In this document: in pieces, positions 8,378 through 17,650 of the stretch
Numbering within the stretch: position 1 is the stretch's first letter
Layout of the letters: every line of letters starts with the position of its first letter
Assembly (NCBI RefSeq): GCF_900108365.1
Contig: NZ_FNWQ01000002.1
Span: 124,001 to 188,000, forward strand
DNA from: Chryseobacterium culicis
GTDB taxonomy: Bacteria; Bacteroidota; Bacteroidia; Flavobacteriales; Weeksellaceae
Reading direction: 5' to 3'
Length of the DNA: 64,000 nucleotides
Position numbers and translations under genes: made by a program
Notes under the pieces: generated by a model
Seen by the model: only the letters and a program-made list of their open reading frames with translations
Told to the model about the DNA's origin: nothing
The model's database searches: none

Positions 8378-8938
8378 ATGAAGCAGGATAATTCGATATT
8401 ATATATCATGACAGGTGGTCCCGGAGGAGGAAAAACGACTTTGCTGGATGAATTAAGTAAAAAAGGACTGATAACGGTTCCGGAAGAAGGCAGAAAAATT
8501 ATAAAAGAACAGATTCATATTGGTGGAGAGGGACTTCCCTGGCGGGATAAGGAACTTTTTGCCCATCTGATGTTTAAGGAGTCTGTTAAAACGTATAAAA
8601 GAATCAGGCAGCTCCTGAACCCGAAACCCGTTTTCTTTGACCGTGGAATTTTGGACACGCTGGGCTATATGAAGCTTGAAAATATTCCCATTCCGGCATC
8701 AATGGAAGCAAAAGCCAGAGAAATGACTTATAATACCACTGTTTTTATTCTGCCGCCGTGGAAAGAAATCTACGAAAATGATCCGGAAAGAAAGCAAAGC
8801 ATAGAACAGGCTGTTCTTACCTTTGAATGTATGAAAGATATTTATCGCGAGTACAGCTATAGCCTCGTAGAAGTTCCCAAAGTTTCGGTAGAGAAAAGAG
8901 CAAACTTTATACTGGATGCTATTTCGTATACTCATTAG
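8378..8938 (+). CDS. AAA family ATPase / predicted nucleoside kinase-like NTPase
   Basis: 186 aa P-loop protein of the AAA_28 type: Walker A GGPGGGKTT at residues 13-21, conserved VPEEGRKII, and an FDRGILDTLGYMK stretch (residues ~87-99) typical of this family. Probably a small kinase-like NTPase; substrate not assignable. Same strand as the LLM oxidoreductase and followed after 35 bp by a DUF6624 gene. Confidence 0.85.
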   Translation: MKQDNSILYIMTGGPGGGKTTLLDELSKKGLITVPEEGRKIIKEQIHIGGEGLPWRDKELFAHLMFKESVKTYKRIRQLLNPKPVFFDRGILDTLGYMKLENIPIPASMEAKAREMTYNTTVFILPPWKEIYENDPERKQSIEQAVLTFECMKDIYREYSYSLVEVPKVSVEKRANFILDAISYTH

Positions 8939-8973
8939 GATTAATTGCTCAATCATCAATAATCATTTGTAAC

Positions 8974-9537
8974 ATGAACCATCTTTCCTTTGAAAAACAG
9001 CTTATTGAAATGGCCCGCAAAGACCTTTCTCTCAGAGAAAAGCTATTAAAAGCAGGTAAATTGTCCGGAGGTTATCATCCTGAAATGGAAAAAATTCACA
9101 GAGCTCACGCAGAGCAGCTTCGGGAAATTATATCGGAGATCGGTTTTCCTACAGTTTCAAAGGTGGGTAAAAAAGCAAGTGATGCGGCATGGCTGATCAT
9201 CCAGCATTCCATTGGAGAACCTGAATTGATGAAAAAATGCCTGGCTATGATGGACGAAAACAGTGAAGATATAAATCTTACGAATAAAGCCTATTTGTAT
9301 GACCGAATTCAGGTCTTTCAAAGTAAGCCGCAAAAATACGGAACACAGCTGACAGCGGATGGAGCTATTTATCCTGTCGAAAATAAAGAAAACTTAAATC
9401 AGGAGCGTGAAAAAGTAAATTTGCCAATACTTTCAAGGGAGGAAATCAATACAATTCCGGCGCCAGAAGAAATTCCGGAAATAGAAAGTAAAGATCCGGG
9501 CTATACAGTCTGGCGAAAAAAAACTGGCTGGATTTAA
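8974..9537 (+). CDS. DUF6624-like protein
   Basis: 187 aa, soluble, helix-rich N-terminal half (MARKDLSLREKLLKAG, MEKIHRAHAEQLREI, GEPELMKKCLAMM) that fits DUF6624, a family common in Bacteroidota and Actinomycetota, often duplicated and of unknown function. The C-terminal half (PKYGTQLTADGAIYPV) also matches that family. Likely cotranscribed with the preceding ATPase. Confidence 0.75.
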   Translation: MNHLSFEKQLIEMARKDLSLREKLLKAGKLSGGYHPEMEKIHRAHAEQLREIISEIGFPTVSKVGKKASDAAWLIIQHSIGEPELMKKCLAMMDENSEDINLTNKAYLYDRIQVFQSKPQKYGTQLTADGAIYPVENKENLNQEREKVNLPILSREEINTIPAPEEIPEIESKDPGYTVWRKKTGWI

Positions 9538-9580
9538 AGTACTATTATATTTCGTATTTATATTCTGATCGGTTCTGGTC

Positions 9581-9916
9581 TTACTCCTTCAGTAAGGGCC
9601 TTGGATCAAACAGTACTTTTAAAGACTGAATTTTTTCATTTTTGATTTCATACCATCCTGAAGATTCTATGGTTTGTTCTCCCATAGCAATCATATACCA
9701 GAAACATACATCTTCGCCCGCTGTGAAAGTTTTAAGAATTTCATATTTAAACTTCATCTTCTTCATATCCTGGATGTATACAGAAGCACCTTCTCTCTTT
9801 CCCAAGACTCCAGTAAATGTAAAATCAGGATCCAGACAGCTTTCCGCCATGTCAAAATTTTCTTCATTCAGATATTGGATAAATTGTTCCGCTGTATTTT
9901 GGTGTTTAGAATTCAT
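9581..9916 (-). CDS. SnoaL-like / NTF2 family protein
   Basis: 111 aa with the NTF2 alpha+beta cone pattern: N-terminal helix (AEQFIQYLNEENFDMAESCL), then DFTFTGVLGKREG and alternating beta strands (VCFWYMIAM, ESSGWYEIKN). This fold hosts small enzymes or ligand binders; nothing specific can be deduced. Convergent with the DUF6624 gene. Confidence 0.75.
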   Translation of the reverse strand: MNSKHQNTAEQFIQYLNEENFDMAESCLDPDFTFTGVLGKREGASVYIQDMKKMKFKYEILKTFTAGEDVCFWYMIAMGEQTIESSGWYEIKNEKIQSLKVLFDPRPLLKE

Positions 9917-10004
9917 AAAAATGTTTTTAATAGAAAAGACAAAGTTAGCAGGTTACGCAAAATTCCGTTTGTGACTGTAATCACAAAACAGTTCAGATTG
10001 TACA

Positions 10005-11141
10005 TTATTTTAAATCGGAAATTCTGCCTTTGGCATAAGCAATCTGTTCTTTTTCCTTGTCCTGATCCGGATTGTTTTTAAGATAAAGCTGGTAATGGGT
10101 GGCCGCATTTTTCGGCTGTTTAAGATGGAGATCGTAAAGAAGTCCCAAACGATAATAAATGATATTACTTGTGCCGAAAGTCAGTCCTCTTTTATAAGCA
10201 GCCACTGCTTCATTATACCTGTTTTTAGCCTCATCAATACCAGCCAGTGCAGCATAGTATAAGCTGGTATGATCTGAAATGGCCTCATCAATTGTCTTTT
10301 GAGCATAAATACCTGCATTATCATAATCTTTCAGTTCGCGGTAGCTTAAAGTCATGAAGTATAATGTACCCTCGTTTTGTACGCCTTTAGCTTCCAGCAT
10401 TTGATAAAGATTAATGCATTTCCGATAATCTTTTACATAAAAATAAGCCTGTCCCACATCATTCATTACATTCACATCAGCATGATTTTTCAAGAGTTTT
10501 TCTCCGGTTTCAATCACCTCTGTATACTTTCCCAGCTGATTGGCAGCCGGTAATAAAGCTTGCTGTAAAGTAAAGTTTTCAGGGTCAGAAGCAATTGCTG
10601 CTTTCAGGACCTCATAAGCAGGTTTAAACTGTTTGAGACCACTGTAAGCCAAAGAAAGATCATAAGCTACATCCGGATCAGTATTGTTCAGGGTATTGGC
10701 TTTTTTCAGGTAATTAAGTTGGGATTCAGGAGTATCGGCATGGGAAGCAAGCTGTTTATATGCGCTGAAATTGAGGCTGTCCAGCTGAATAATCTGCTGA
10801 AGATATGCCCTGGCATGAGATGCGTTGCCACGTCTGGAATTAATGCTGGCCAGGCTGAATAGAGTAGGGATATTATTCGGTTGTATGGCATTGATTTTCT
10901 GGTAGTTTTTTTCTGCTTCCGGCAGTTTTCCCGCCATCATATTACAGTAAGCGATTTGTGAAAGCGCTTTTAGATCCTGGGTGTCTCCCGGATACATACG
11001 CTGAAGATACTGCGCAGCATCAGCATAACGCTGTGTTTCATAATATTCCAGTAGCTTTTCAGCATCAATTTTTGCAGATTGAGCATTCATATGGCTAAAG
11101 CAAAACAATACAATGCACAAACCTGTTACTAATTTCATCAT
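10005..11141 (-). CDS. Exported tetratricopeptide repeat protein
   Basis: 378 aa. Signal peptide at residues 1-20 (LCIVLFCFSHMNAQ), then about nine or ten TPR units across nearly the whole length (for example IAYCNMMAGKLPEAEKNY and LGLLYDLHLKQPKNAATHY). Probably a periplasmic scaffold. ATG 11141; upstream gap of ~170 bp is shared with the divergent DinB gene. Confidence 0.85.
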   Translation of the reverse strand: MMKLVTGLCIVLFCFSHMNAQSAKIDAEKLLEYYETQRYADAAQYLQRMYPGDTQDLKALSQIAYCNMMAGKLPEAEKNYQKINAIQPNNIPTLFSLASINSRRGNASHARAYLQQIIQLDSLNFSAYKQLASHADTPESQLNYLKKANTLNNTDPDVAYDLSLAYSGLKQFKPAYEVLKAAIASDPENFTLQQALLPAANQLGKYTEVIETGEKLLKNHADVNVMNDVGQAYFYVKDYRKCINLYQMLEAKGVQNEGTLYFMTLSYRELKDYDNAGIYAQKTIDEAISDHTSLYYAALAGIDEAKNRYNEAVAAYKRGLTFGTSNIIYYRLGLLYDLHLKQPKNAATHYQLYLKNNPDQDKEKEQIAYAKGRISDLK

Positions 11142-11312
11142 GGTTATTTTTTTAACTAAAATATTGGATATTTAGTAAGCATCCAAATTTAAAAATCACT
11201 TATTTGGGATTTTTTGCATCTTTGTGAATAATTTCTGAGTACAATCAAAAATTTCTTTCTTTATAATTCTTATATTCACCCCAGATAAAAGTATCAGAGA
11301 AAGCCTGTAGAT

Positions 11313-11816
11313 ATGGAAATAAAAAGTGTACAATCATTCCTGGATTATTACGAAAAAATAAGAGAAAGAACCAGCCGGATCATCAGTGTTGTCCCTCCTG
11401 AGCATATTGATTTTACGTATAAACCTGGAAAATTTACCATTGGAGATCAGATCAGACATATTGCTGCAATAGAAAGGTATATGTATGGAGAAACCATTTC
11501 CGGAAATAAAAGTGCCTATCCGGGATGTGGAAAAGAACTTGCTGACGGGTATGAAAATACCGTCAAGTTTTTTAACGAGATGCACCGTCAGACGCTGCAA
11601 ATTATCGGAAAGCTTTCTGATGAAGATCTTACCCGCAAATGCTTAACCCCTGCCAATAATGAAATCTCTATCTGGAAATGGCTGCGTGCAATGATAGAAC
11701 ACGAGATTCACCACAGAGCTGAAATCTACATTTACCTGAACCTTCTGGAGGTAAAGACCCCGCAGATCTACGGATTTTCTGCAGAAGAAGTGCAGGAAAT
11801 GAGTATAAAATTATAG
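11313..11816 (+). CDS. DinB family protein
   Basis: 167 aa four-helix bundle of the DinB/YfiT superfamily. Metal-site histidines fit: IRHIAAIERYMYG (first H near residue 49) and the MIEHEIHHRAEIYIYL motif (residues ~128-143, H-x3-H arrangement). These are metal-dependent thiol transferases or hydrolases in other species. Single gene. Confidence 0.85.
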   Translation: MEIKSVQSFLDYYEKIRERTSRIISVVPPEHIDFTYKPGKFTIGDQIRHIAAIERYMYGETISGNKSAYPGCGKELADGYENTVKFFNEMHRQTLQIIGKLSDEDLTRKCLTPANNEISIWKWLRAMIEHEIHHRAEIYIYLNLLEVKTPQIYGFSAEEVQEMSIKL

Positions 11817-11890
11817 AATACTAATTGATGAATGTATATTTTTCAGTCGGTTGAGGTTAATTTGTATATTAGCCCATTCAAAAAATAATA

Positions 11891-13663
11891 ATGACCAGAT
11901 CTGTTATCATTCCCCTTGTATTGCTTCTAAACAGCGCATATGCACAAACAAAGTCACTGCTGAAACCGGGAGATACTTTACAATACATTCCGCTGTCTCA
12001 TAAGCCTTCGTGGATTTCAATACAATCAGGAGAGGCCAATCTGGGAATTGCGTTATTTATGGATGGAAAAAAACTGAAAGAACAGGATGATTCCAGAGGA
12101 ACAAAAAGTGTTGAGCGATTCTATTTTACCCCGGAAAAAGGAAGGAAATATGAGCTGAAAATCTGGGCCAAATCCTATATAGAAAAAAGCAGGCCAGCTG
12201 AAGTTTCTATCACAGAATCTAAGAATACATCAGTTCTGGATGGGCAGTTCAGTCCTGACCAGTTTGTAGAAGATCTCAGAACATTCCGTTCGATCAGAGA
12301 AAAAGCCAATTCGGGATTGTATGTGTACAGAACCAGAAAAGAAATTGACAGCATTTACCGGCAGGCTGAAACGGAGGCTGGAAACAGTAAAAATATTTTT
12401 GATTTTTATAAAGTCATCGCAAATGTGACGGGATTTGAAGGAAGCTGTCACAACTATACAGATCTGCCCAATCATGCTTCCTATTATCTTACCCAGAAAC
12501 CGGAATATTTACCCATTACGCTAAAAAATGTTGACGGCCGCCTGCTTCAGGATTCTAAAGATGTGGCGATTCCTTTAGGCGCCGAAATCCTTTCTGTTAA
12601 TGGGGTTCCTGCCAGAGAAATGATCAGCCGTTTTTCTAAATACTATTTTTCTGACGGATATTCCATGCCGTACAAAGAAACGACGGGTTTTGAGAGAGGC
12701 ATGCTGGATAAGTTTTATATAGAATTCGGAACACACAAGAAGTATGTTATTACCTATCAGTGGAACGGAAATATAAAAGAAATTTCATTGCCCGGAACAT
12801 CTTGGGAAAACTTTAAAAAGCTTCAGGATTCAAGACATTCCTTACATTTTGACCAAAAACTGCTTTCAGAAAAATACAGTTTCACGAAAGAAGGAGAAGG
12901 AATATACCGATTATCTTTGAGGGGATTTGATTTTGCCACCGGAAAAGAAGATCCTGCTTACAAAAAATTCAGTGTTTTTCTTGATCAGATGATGGATACG
13001 CTGGAACGGGAGAAAATACAAAATCTCATCATAGATCTCAGAGGAAATACCGGAGGTACGGGAGCGCTCTATGAAAAAGTGTTCTCGTTCTTTACCCCAA
13101 GGCCTTTCCGTGACAGCCAGTATGCATACACTTTGTTCAATGAAGTTCCCCTGGAAGAAAAGCTGGTAATCACTCCTCTTTTCCTTTCTAATGGAGTAAA
13201 TGACAAACATGGACTCAATGCTTATCTGAAACAGCTTTATCCTAAAGAAGTTCAGGGAAAATATTACTGGACAGATGATAAAAATCCTTCTATTATGCCT
13301 GATACCCGAACTTTTAAAGGACAGCTTTATCTGTTTGTAGATCAGCGGGTAGCTTCTGCAGCCTCACATTTGGCTTCACTCATTAAATCTTACACCAATG
13401 CCATAGTCATCGGAAAAGAAACGGTAGGAGGGTATTATGAGCATAACGGACATCTGCCATTGGTTTATGAACTTCCCAATACAGGTATTCAGACAGGATT
13501 TTCTATCGTCCATGTGATTCAGGATGCACAAAACCTGCCGGATCAGAAAAGAGGGCACGGTATTATACCCCATATTAAAGTGCAGCAGTCTGATCAGGAA
13601 TTTCTGGATCAGACCGATGTCTATCTTAAAACCGTTTCAGAACTCAGAAAACAGAAACAATAA
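11891..13663 (+). CDS. Exported S41 family peptidase
   Basis: 590 aa. Signal peptide 1-19 (ending SAYAQ), N-terminal ~110-residue beta domain, a linker resembling tricorn-core regions, a PDZ-like stretch (AIPLGAEILSVNGVPA), and the C-terminal S41 protease domain: NLIIDLRGNTGG, then VASAASHLASLI with the likely nucleophile Ser and GKETVGGYYEHNG. Family members are Ser/Lys endopeptidases acting in the periplasm. Followed by a terminator. Confidence 0.85.
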   Translation: MTRSVIIPLVLLLNSAYAQTKSLLKPGDTLQYIPLSHKPSWISIQSGEANLGIALFMDGKKLKEQDDSRGTKSVERFYFTPEKGRKYELKIWAKSYIEKSRPAEVSITESKNTSVLDGQFSPDQFVEDLRTFRSIREKANSGLYVYRTRKEIDSIYRQAETEAGNSKNIFDFYKVIANVTGFEGSCHNYTDLPNHASYYLTQKPEYLPITLKNVDGRLLQDSKDVAIPLGAEILSVNGVPAREMISRFSKYYFSDGYSMPYKETTGFERGMLDKFYIEFGTHKKYVITYQWNGNIKEISLPGTSWENFKKLQDSRHSLHFDQKLLSEKYSFTKEGEGIYRLSLRGFDFATGKEDPAYKKFSVFLDQMMDTLEREKIQNLIIDLRGNTGGTGALYEKVFSFFTPRPFRDSQYAYTLFNEVPLEEKLVITPLFLSNGVNDKHGLNAYLKQLYPKEVQGKYYWTDDKNPSIMPDTRTFKGQLYLFVDQRVASAASHLASLIKSYTNAIVIGKETVGGYYEHNGHLPLVYELPNTGIQTGFSIVHVIQDAQNLPDQKRGHGIIPHIKVQQSDQEFLDQTDVYLKTVSELRKQKQ

Positions 13664-13687
13664 AGCATTGAACTATCCTATAAAGAC

Positions 13688-13710
13688 CCTCTGAAATTCA
13701 TTTTCGGAGG
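13688..13710 (+). terminator. Intrinsic terminator after S41 peptidase
   Basis: CCTCTGAAA pairs with TTTCGGAGG (one wobble), 5-nt loop, followed by a T/G-rich tail. Confidence 0.6.
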
Positions 13711-13901
13711 AGGTTGTTGTATAGTGTTTTTTAGGTTATTTCTATTTTATGTGATAAATTTATTATTTTAATGTATTAAAAATTGTTAAATATCCTTCTG
13801 ATAAACAGATATTTATTTCTTTTATTTTATCATTTGTTTTAGAAATATGAAACAAAAGTCGTAGAACTACTACAAAATTTCAGATTGCCTTCAGAAAATT
13901 T

Positions 13902-13930
13902 TTTGAATAGAGATTAGCGTTTTATATTTG
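13902..13930 (+). promoter_or_regulatory. Bacteroidota-type promoter for the VgrG-Rhs operon
   Basis: TTTG (13902-13905), 17-bp spacer, TATATTTG (13923-13930), matching the -33/-7 consensus known for Bacteroidota. It implies a ~265-nt 5' leader before vgrG. Confidence 0.6.
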
Positions 13931-14025
13931 TAAGACCACCAATCCAATTACAAAAAAATTAATCATGATTATATCTTTCATCTCATAACCATAAATACCG
14001 GAGAAACCCCGTAATATAACAGGGT

Positions 14026-14052
14026 GTAAAGCAGAGGTATTTTCTGCTTTAC
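14026..14052 (+). promoter_or_regulatory. Perfect hairpin in the long 5' leader of vgrG
   Basis: GTAAAGCAGA, 7-nt loop, TCTGCTTTAC: perfect 10-bp stem about 150 nt before the start codon, inside a 540-bp gap without genes. The following bases (CATTTTAC) are only weakly T-rich, so it could be a partial terminator, attenuator or RNA-protein site. Confidence 0.5.
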
Positions 14053-14203
14053 CATTTTACAATTACGCATATACCCTGTTTAGATCTTATTATCTGCATT
14101 CAATTTCCCGAAACAGACTGCAGATAACGAAAATGTATCTGAGTGACCTCGGATAGATTTTAGCCTTAAAACTTGACACCCAATCAATCAAAACAGTATA
14201 ATT

Positions 14204-16366
14204 ATGTTTCAGGACGATCATTCACCCAAAACGCCTGTTCCCCAAGATAAAATTCCGGCTGCAAACAATATAAAAGAAACACTGAAGGACCAGGCAGTGA
14301 GTAAAGCGGCCAGGGAAGTACAGGAAAAATCAGGCGGAACCGTTAAAAAAGCAACAGAAAAAATGGCTCAGGCCCAGGCCTACACAGGAATGGTTCAGAA
14401 CGGTTCTCAAATGTTCATGAATCAGGTTAAGCAGCCTAATCCCCCTACATTGGTTGAAGACAAAGTATGGTCCAAACAGCCCACATCCGGAATCTATAAT
14501 GCCAATACAATCCCCGGCAATCAGGTAGCGGGAATCAACCGTGTTGTAAAACTTGAAATTGTCATTGACGGAAAAGTGCTCAAGCATTTCAAGCATTTTC
14601 AATTAAAGCAAAGCGCTGTTAAACATCACGAATTTGATCTGACGCTGGCTCACGACACCTTAGGAAGTTCAGAAAATCATAATCTGGAAGAAGCCCAGAA
14701 CTTTCTGGGAAAAAGAATCACCGTTATTTTCAGGTACAAGGATGTTGAAGACGGCCCGGAAAGAAACTTTGTAGGCGTCATTACAGAAGTAGGTTTCAGC
14801 CAGGAAAAGGGTAGCCTCGGAAATATTGTTCTTACAGGATCAAGCCCTACAGTTCTTTTAGATGCGGCACCCCATATTCAGAGCTTTGGAGGTGCACAGG
14901 AAATCAGTCTGAACAGTATTGCAGATCAGGTCATCAAAGAAGGCTTAGGGCAGAATACCTTTGATTTCAGAGTTGATGCAGCGCACGGAAACGTTTCGTA
15001 CAGCTCACAGTATGAAGAGACCCATTACAATTATCTCGCAAGAATAGCAGAAGCCTATGGAGAGCAGTTTTATTATGACGGTGAAGTTCTTCATTTCGGT
15101 AAGCTGCCGCCTCAGGAAAAACCTGTAAAGCTGACTTATGGCAGCAGTGTAAGCGATGTAAAGATAAAAATGAAAGCTCAGCATGTAAATCCGTCATTTT
15201 ATGGATACAACAGCAGCAAAAATGAAAAATTAACCGCAGGCAGCTCAAAAATCAATCATACTTCAGATATTGCTAAACGGGCGTACGAAATTTCAGAGAA
15301 AACGTTTACAACACCGTCTCTAAGAGTGGCTCCCATAAAAGCTGTGTCTTTCATGGATGTGGAAAATTCCCAGAAAGGAACAGCAGGAAGCAAAGCATCA
15401 GAAGTATTTGTCATTTCAGGTGTTACAACAGTACCATTCCTTTATCCCGGCTGCATTGCTGATATCGAAATGAGAAAAGCAGAAAGCAGTGAAACTACTT
15501 ATTTCACCAAGCTGATGATTATAAATATGGATCACGAAGTAGATGCAAGAGGATATTATACCGGAACATTTGAGGCCATAGCTTCGGATACAGGGTTTAT
15601 TCCGCGTCCGGAGTTCCATTTTCCCAAAGCAGATGCACAGTTTGCCAAAGTGATTTCCAATACAGACCCTCTGAATCAGGGAAGAGTGAAAGTTCAGTTC
15701 GACTGGCAGAACGGTTCTACTACCACAGAATACATCAGGGTAATGACTCCCGATGGCGGCGGAAGCGAAAAAGTAAGCAAAAACCGTGGCTTTATGGCTA
15801 TCCCGGAAGTGGGTGATCAGGTTGTGGTCAATTTTGCCCATCAGCACCCCGACCGTCCCTTTGTAATGGGGGGAATGTTCCATGGCGGAGTAGGCGGAGG
15901 CGGTGGTGCCGGAAATAATATTAAAAGTTTAAGCAGTAAGAGCGGGCATACGATGAGCCTGGACGACGCCGGCGGAATTACCGTAAGAGATAAAGACCAG
16001 AATTCTGTTTTTCTGGACGGAGCAGGAAATATCACCATCGACAGTAAAATTTCTATCACCCTCAACTGTGGAAGCAGTTCCCTTTATATGGATAAAGACG
16101 GAAATATTCAGATCAAAGGAAAAGAAATATTTGTACAGGGAATCAATATCGGAGTGGGAGGAACATCCAGTATTGGAGTGGGAGTAGGGCCTGAAGACGG
16201 AGATCCTGTTTCGGGAATCGGAATCAAATCAGATACGCTTGATGTCGGAACCACCACTCTTTCCATGAGAGGAGATACGGAAGCCAATCTCAGCAGCGGA
16301 GGGAAAATAAATGTGGGCGGCGGAAGTGAAACCAATATTGTAAGCGGAACCGTAAAACTGAATTAA
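14204..16366 (+). CDS. vgrG: VgrG, type VI secretion spike protein
   Basis: 720 aa. An unusual ~95-residue Lys/Gln/Ala-rich N-terminal extension (low complexity, helical) precedes the spike. Residues ~105-470 resemble the gp27/gp44-like base; the gp5-type OB fold begins near 479 (FAKVISNTDPLNQGRVKVQF, then PEVGDQVVVNF), and the C-terminal ~130 residues are Gly-rich beta-helix repeats (AGNITIDSKISITLNCG). Known role: trimeric tip of the T6SS tube (subtype iii in Bacteroidota), carrying effectors. Six bp upstream of a TPR gene and then an Rhs effector, a classical effector cassette. No structural tss genes are in this window. Confidence 0.9.
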   Translation: MFQDDHSPKTPVPQDKIPAANNIKETLKDQAVSKAAREVQEKSGGTVKKATEKMAQAQAYTGMVQNGSQMFMNQVKQPNPPTLVEDKVWSKQPTSGIYNANTIPGNQVAGINRVVKLEIVIDGKVLKHFKHFQLKQSAVKHHEFDLTLAHDTLGSSENHNLEEAQNFLGKRITVIFRYKDVEDGPERNFVGVITEVGFSQEKGSLGNIVLTGSSPTVLLDAAPHIQSFGGAQEISLNSIADQVIKEGLGQNTFDFRVDAAHGNVSYSSQYEETHYNYLARIAEAYGEQFYYDGEVLHFGKLPPQEKPVKLTYGSSVSDVKIKMKAQHVNPSFYGYNSSKNEKLTAGSSKINHTSDIAKRAYEISEKTFTTPSLRVAPIKAVSFMDVENSQKGTAGSKASEVFVISGVTTVPFLYPGCIADIEMRKAESSETTYFTKLMIINMDHEVDARGYYTGTFEAIASDTGFIPRPEFHFPKADAQFAKVISNTDPLNQGRVKVQFDWQNGSTTTEYIRVMTPDGGGSEKVSKNRGFMAIPEVGDQVVVNFAHQHPDRPFVMGGMFHGGVGGGGGAGNNIKSLSSKSGHTMSLDDAGGITVRDKDQNSVFLDGAGNITIDSKISITLNCGSSSLYMDKDGNIQIKGKEIFVQGINIGVGGTSSIGVGVGPEDGDPVSGIGIKSDTLDVGTTTLSMRGDTEANLSSGGKINVGGGSETNIVSGTVKLN

Positions 16367-16372
16367 AAGCAG

Positions 16373-17632
16373 ATGAATCCCGTAGATTTGGAGTTGGTCA
16401 AATTAAAAAGACAATGGCAGAAAGTCGTTTCAACAAACGAAGAAAAACCTATGCTGATCTGTACAGGAGAAAAACATGAAACCGATCTTTTTGACGGGTT
16501 TATCAAATCAAAACTTTCTGAAGATGAAGAAAGCGATGACGTTTTTTTACTCCATTACCAGGAATTTAACGGCATGAATTCCTTCGGACAGACCTTACTG
16601 GATGAATGGACCGAGTTCTACGAAATGCTGAAAAAAAGCGAAGAAAACATTCCATACTGGGATCTGAAGAAGCCGGAAGAAACCTTTACAACAGATGCCT
16701 ATAAAGCATTTTATCCTTTACTGGAATTAAAGAAAAACTTCCCGAATATTCAGCACCCCAAGATCTACCTTTACATCGCTCCCCTCAGAATCAGTAACAA
16801 AGAAGAGTTGTCTTTATGGGTGAAGGAATGGTGCAGCATCTGTGAGGCATCAGAAAATAAAGATATTAAGCTGGTCTGGGCAGAGCATCACACCTACAGA
16901 ACACTGTCACCGATTCCTTCAGCACACAGTTTCAGGGTAGAAGTGGATATTCATCAGCTGATGCAGAATACTGCGGCGCATACCAACCGGAAGAAAAACA
17001 GTCCGGATACAGATTTTCAGCAGCAGATTCTTGTAGCCAGTAATCATTTAAGTAAAGAAAGATTCAAAGAAGCGGAACATGCCCTGAAAACAGCCGTGAA
17101 GCTGGCTAAAGAACAGAAAAATAAACAGGGTGAAATCTCTGCCTACTTTATGCTTACCCAGGCTTATACGGCAGACAGGAAAAAAGAACGTGCAGAAGAT
17201 ACATACAGGACGATATTGGAAGAAGTAGAACCGGATTCACCCCTGGCGGTTCAGATGTACATGAATTACGGGAGCCATCTCTTGGGAAGCTCAAAGAAAT
17301 CCAAAGCAGAAAAGATATTCGAAAAAGCTGCAGAAACAGCACAGAAAATTGGCGAATATGCAATGGCTATCGAATGTTACAGAATCATAGGAACCCTGAA
17401 TGATACTCTTCTTAAAAAAGATACAGTGATCAGGTATTTTGAAAAATGCCTTGATATCGCAAAAATAATGGAACCTTCAGCCAGAGAACAGAGCAGTCTG
17501 CGGTTTGTAGCCTCAATGCTGATTCTCAAATACGAAGGCGATCAGGATAAAAAAACAAAACTGGACAATGAAATGAAGACGTATTTTGGCGATGACTGGA
17601 AGGTAAGTGTAGAAAGACCAAAAGCCGGGTAA
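16373..17632 (+). CDS. TPR protein between VgrG and Rhs effector, candidate effector adaptor
   Basis: 419 aa, no signal peptide. The N-terminal ~200 residues contain no domain I recognise; the C-terminal half has TPR-like helix pairs (AEHALKTAVKLAKEQKNKQG, EKIFEKAAETAQKIGEYAM). In T6SS loci of other phyla, the gene between vgrG and the effector codes for a chaperone/adaptor (DUF4123, EagR, DUF2169). Position, with 6 bp and 18 bp spacing to its neighbours, suggests the same job here; this is inference. Confidence 0.7.
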   Translation: MNPVDLELVKLKRQWQKVVSTNEEKPMLICTGEKHETDLFDGFIKSKLSEDEESDDVFLLHYQEFNGMNSFGQTLLDEWTEFYEMLKKSEENIPYWDLKKPEETFTTDAYKAFYPLLELKKNFPNIQHPKIYLYIAPLRISNKEELSLWVKEWCSICEASENKDIKLVWAEHHTYRTLSPIPSAHSFRVEVDIHQLMQNTAAHTNRKKNSPDTDFQQQILVASNHLSKERFKEAEHALKTAVKLAKEQKNKQGEISAYFMLTQAYTADRKKERAEDTYRTILEEVEPDSPLAVQMYMNYGSHLLGSSKKSKAEKIFEKAAETAQKIGEYAMAIECYRIIGTLNDTLLKKDTVIRYFEKCLDIAKIMEPSAREQSSLRFVASMLILKYEGDQDKKTKLDNEMKTYFGDDWKVSVERPKAG

Positions 17633-17650
17633 TCTCAAATTAAAAGAATC

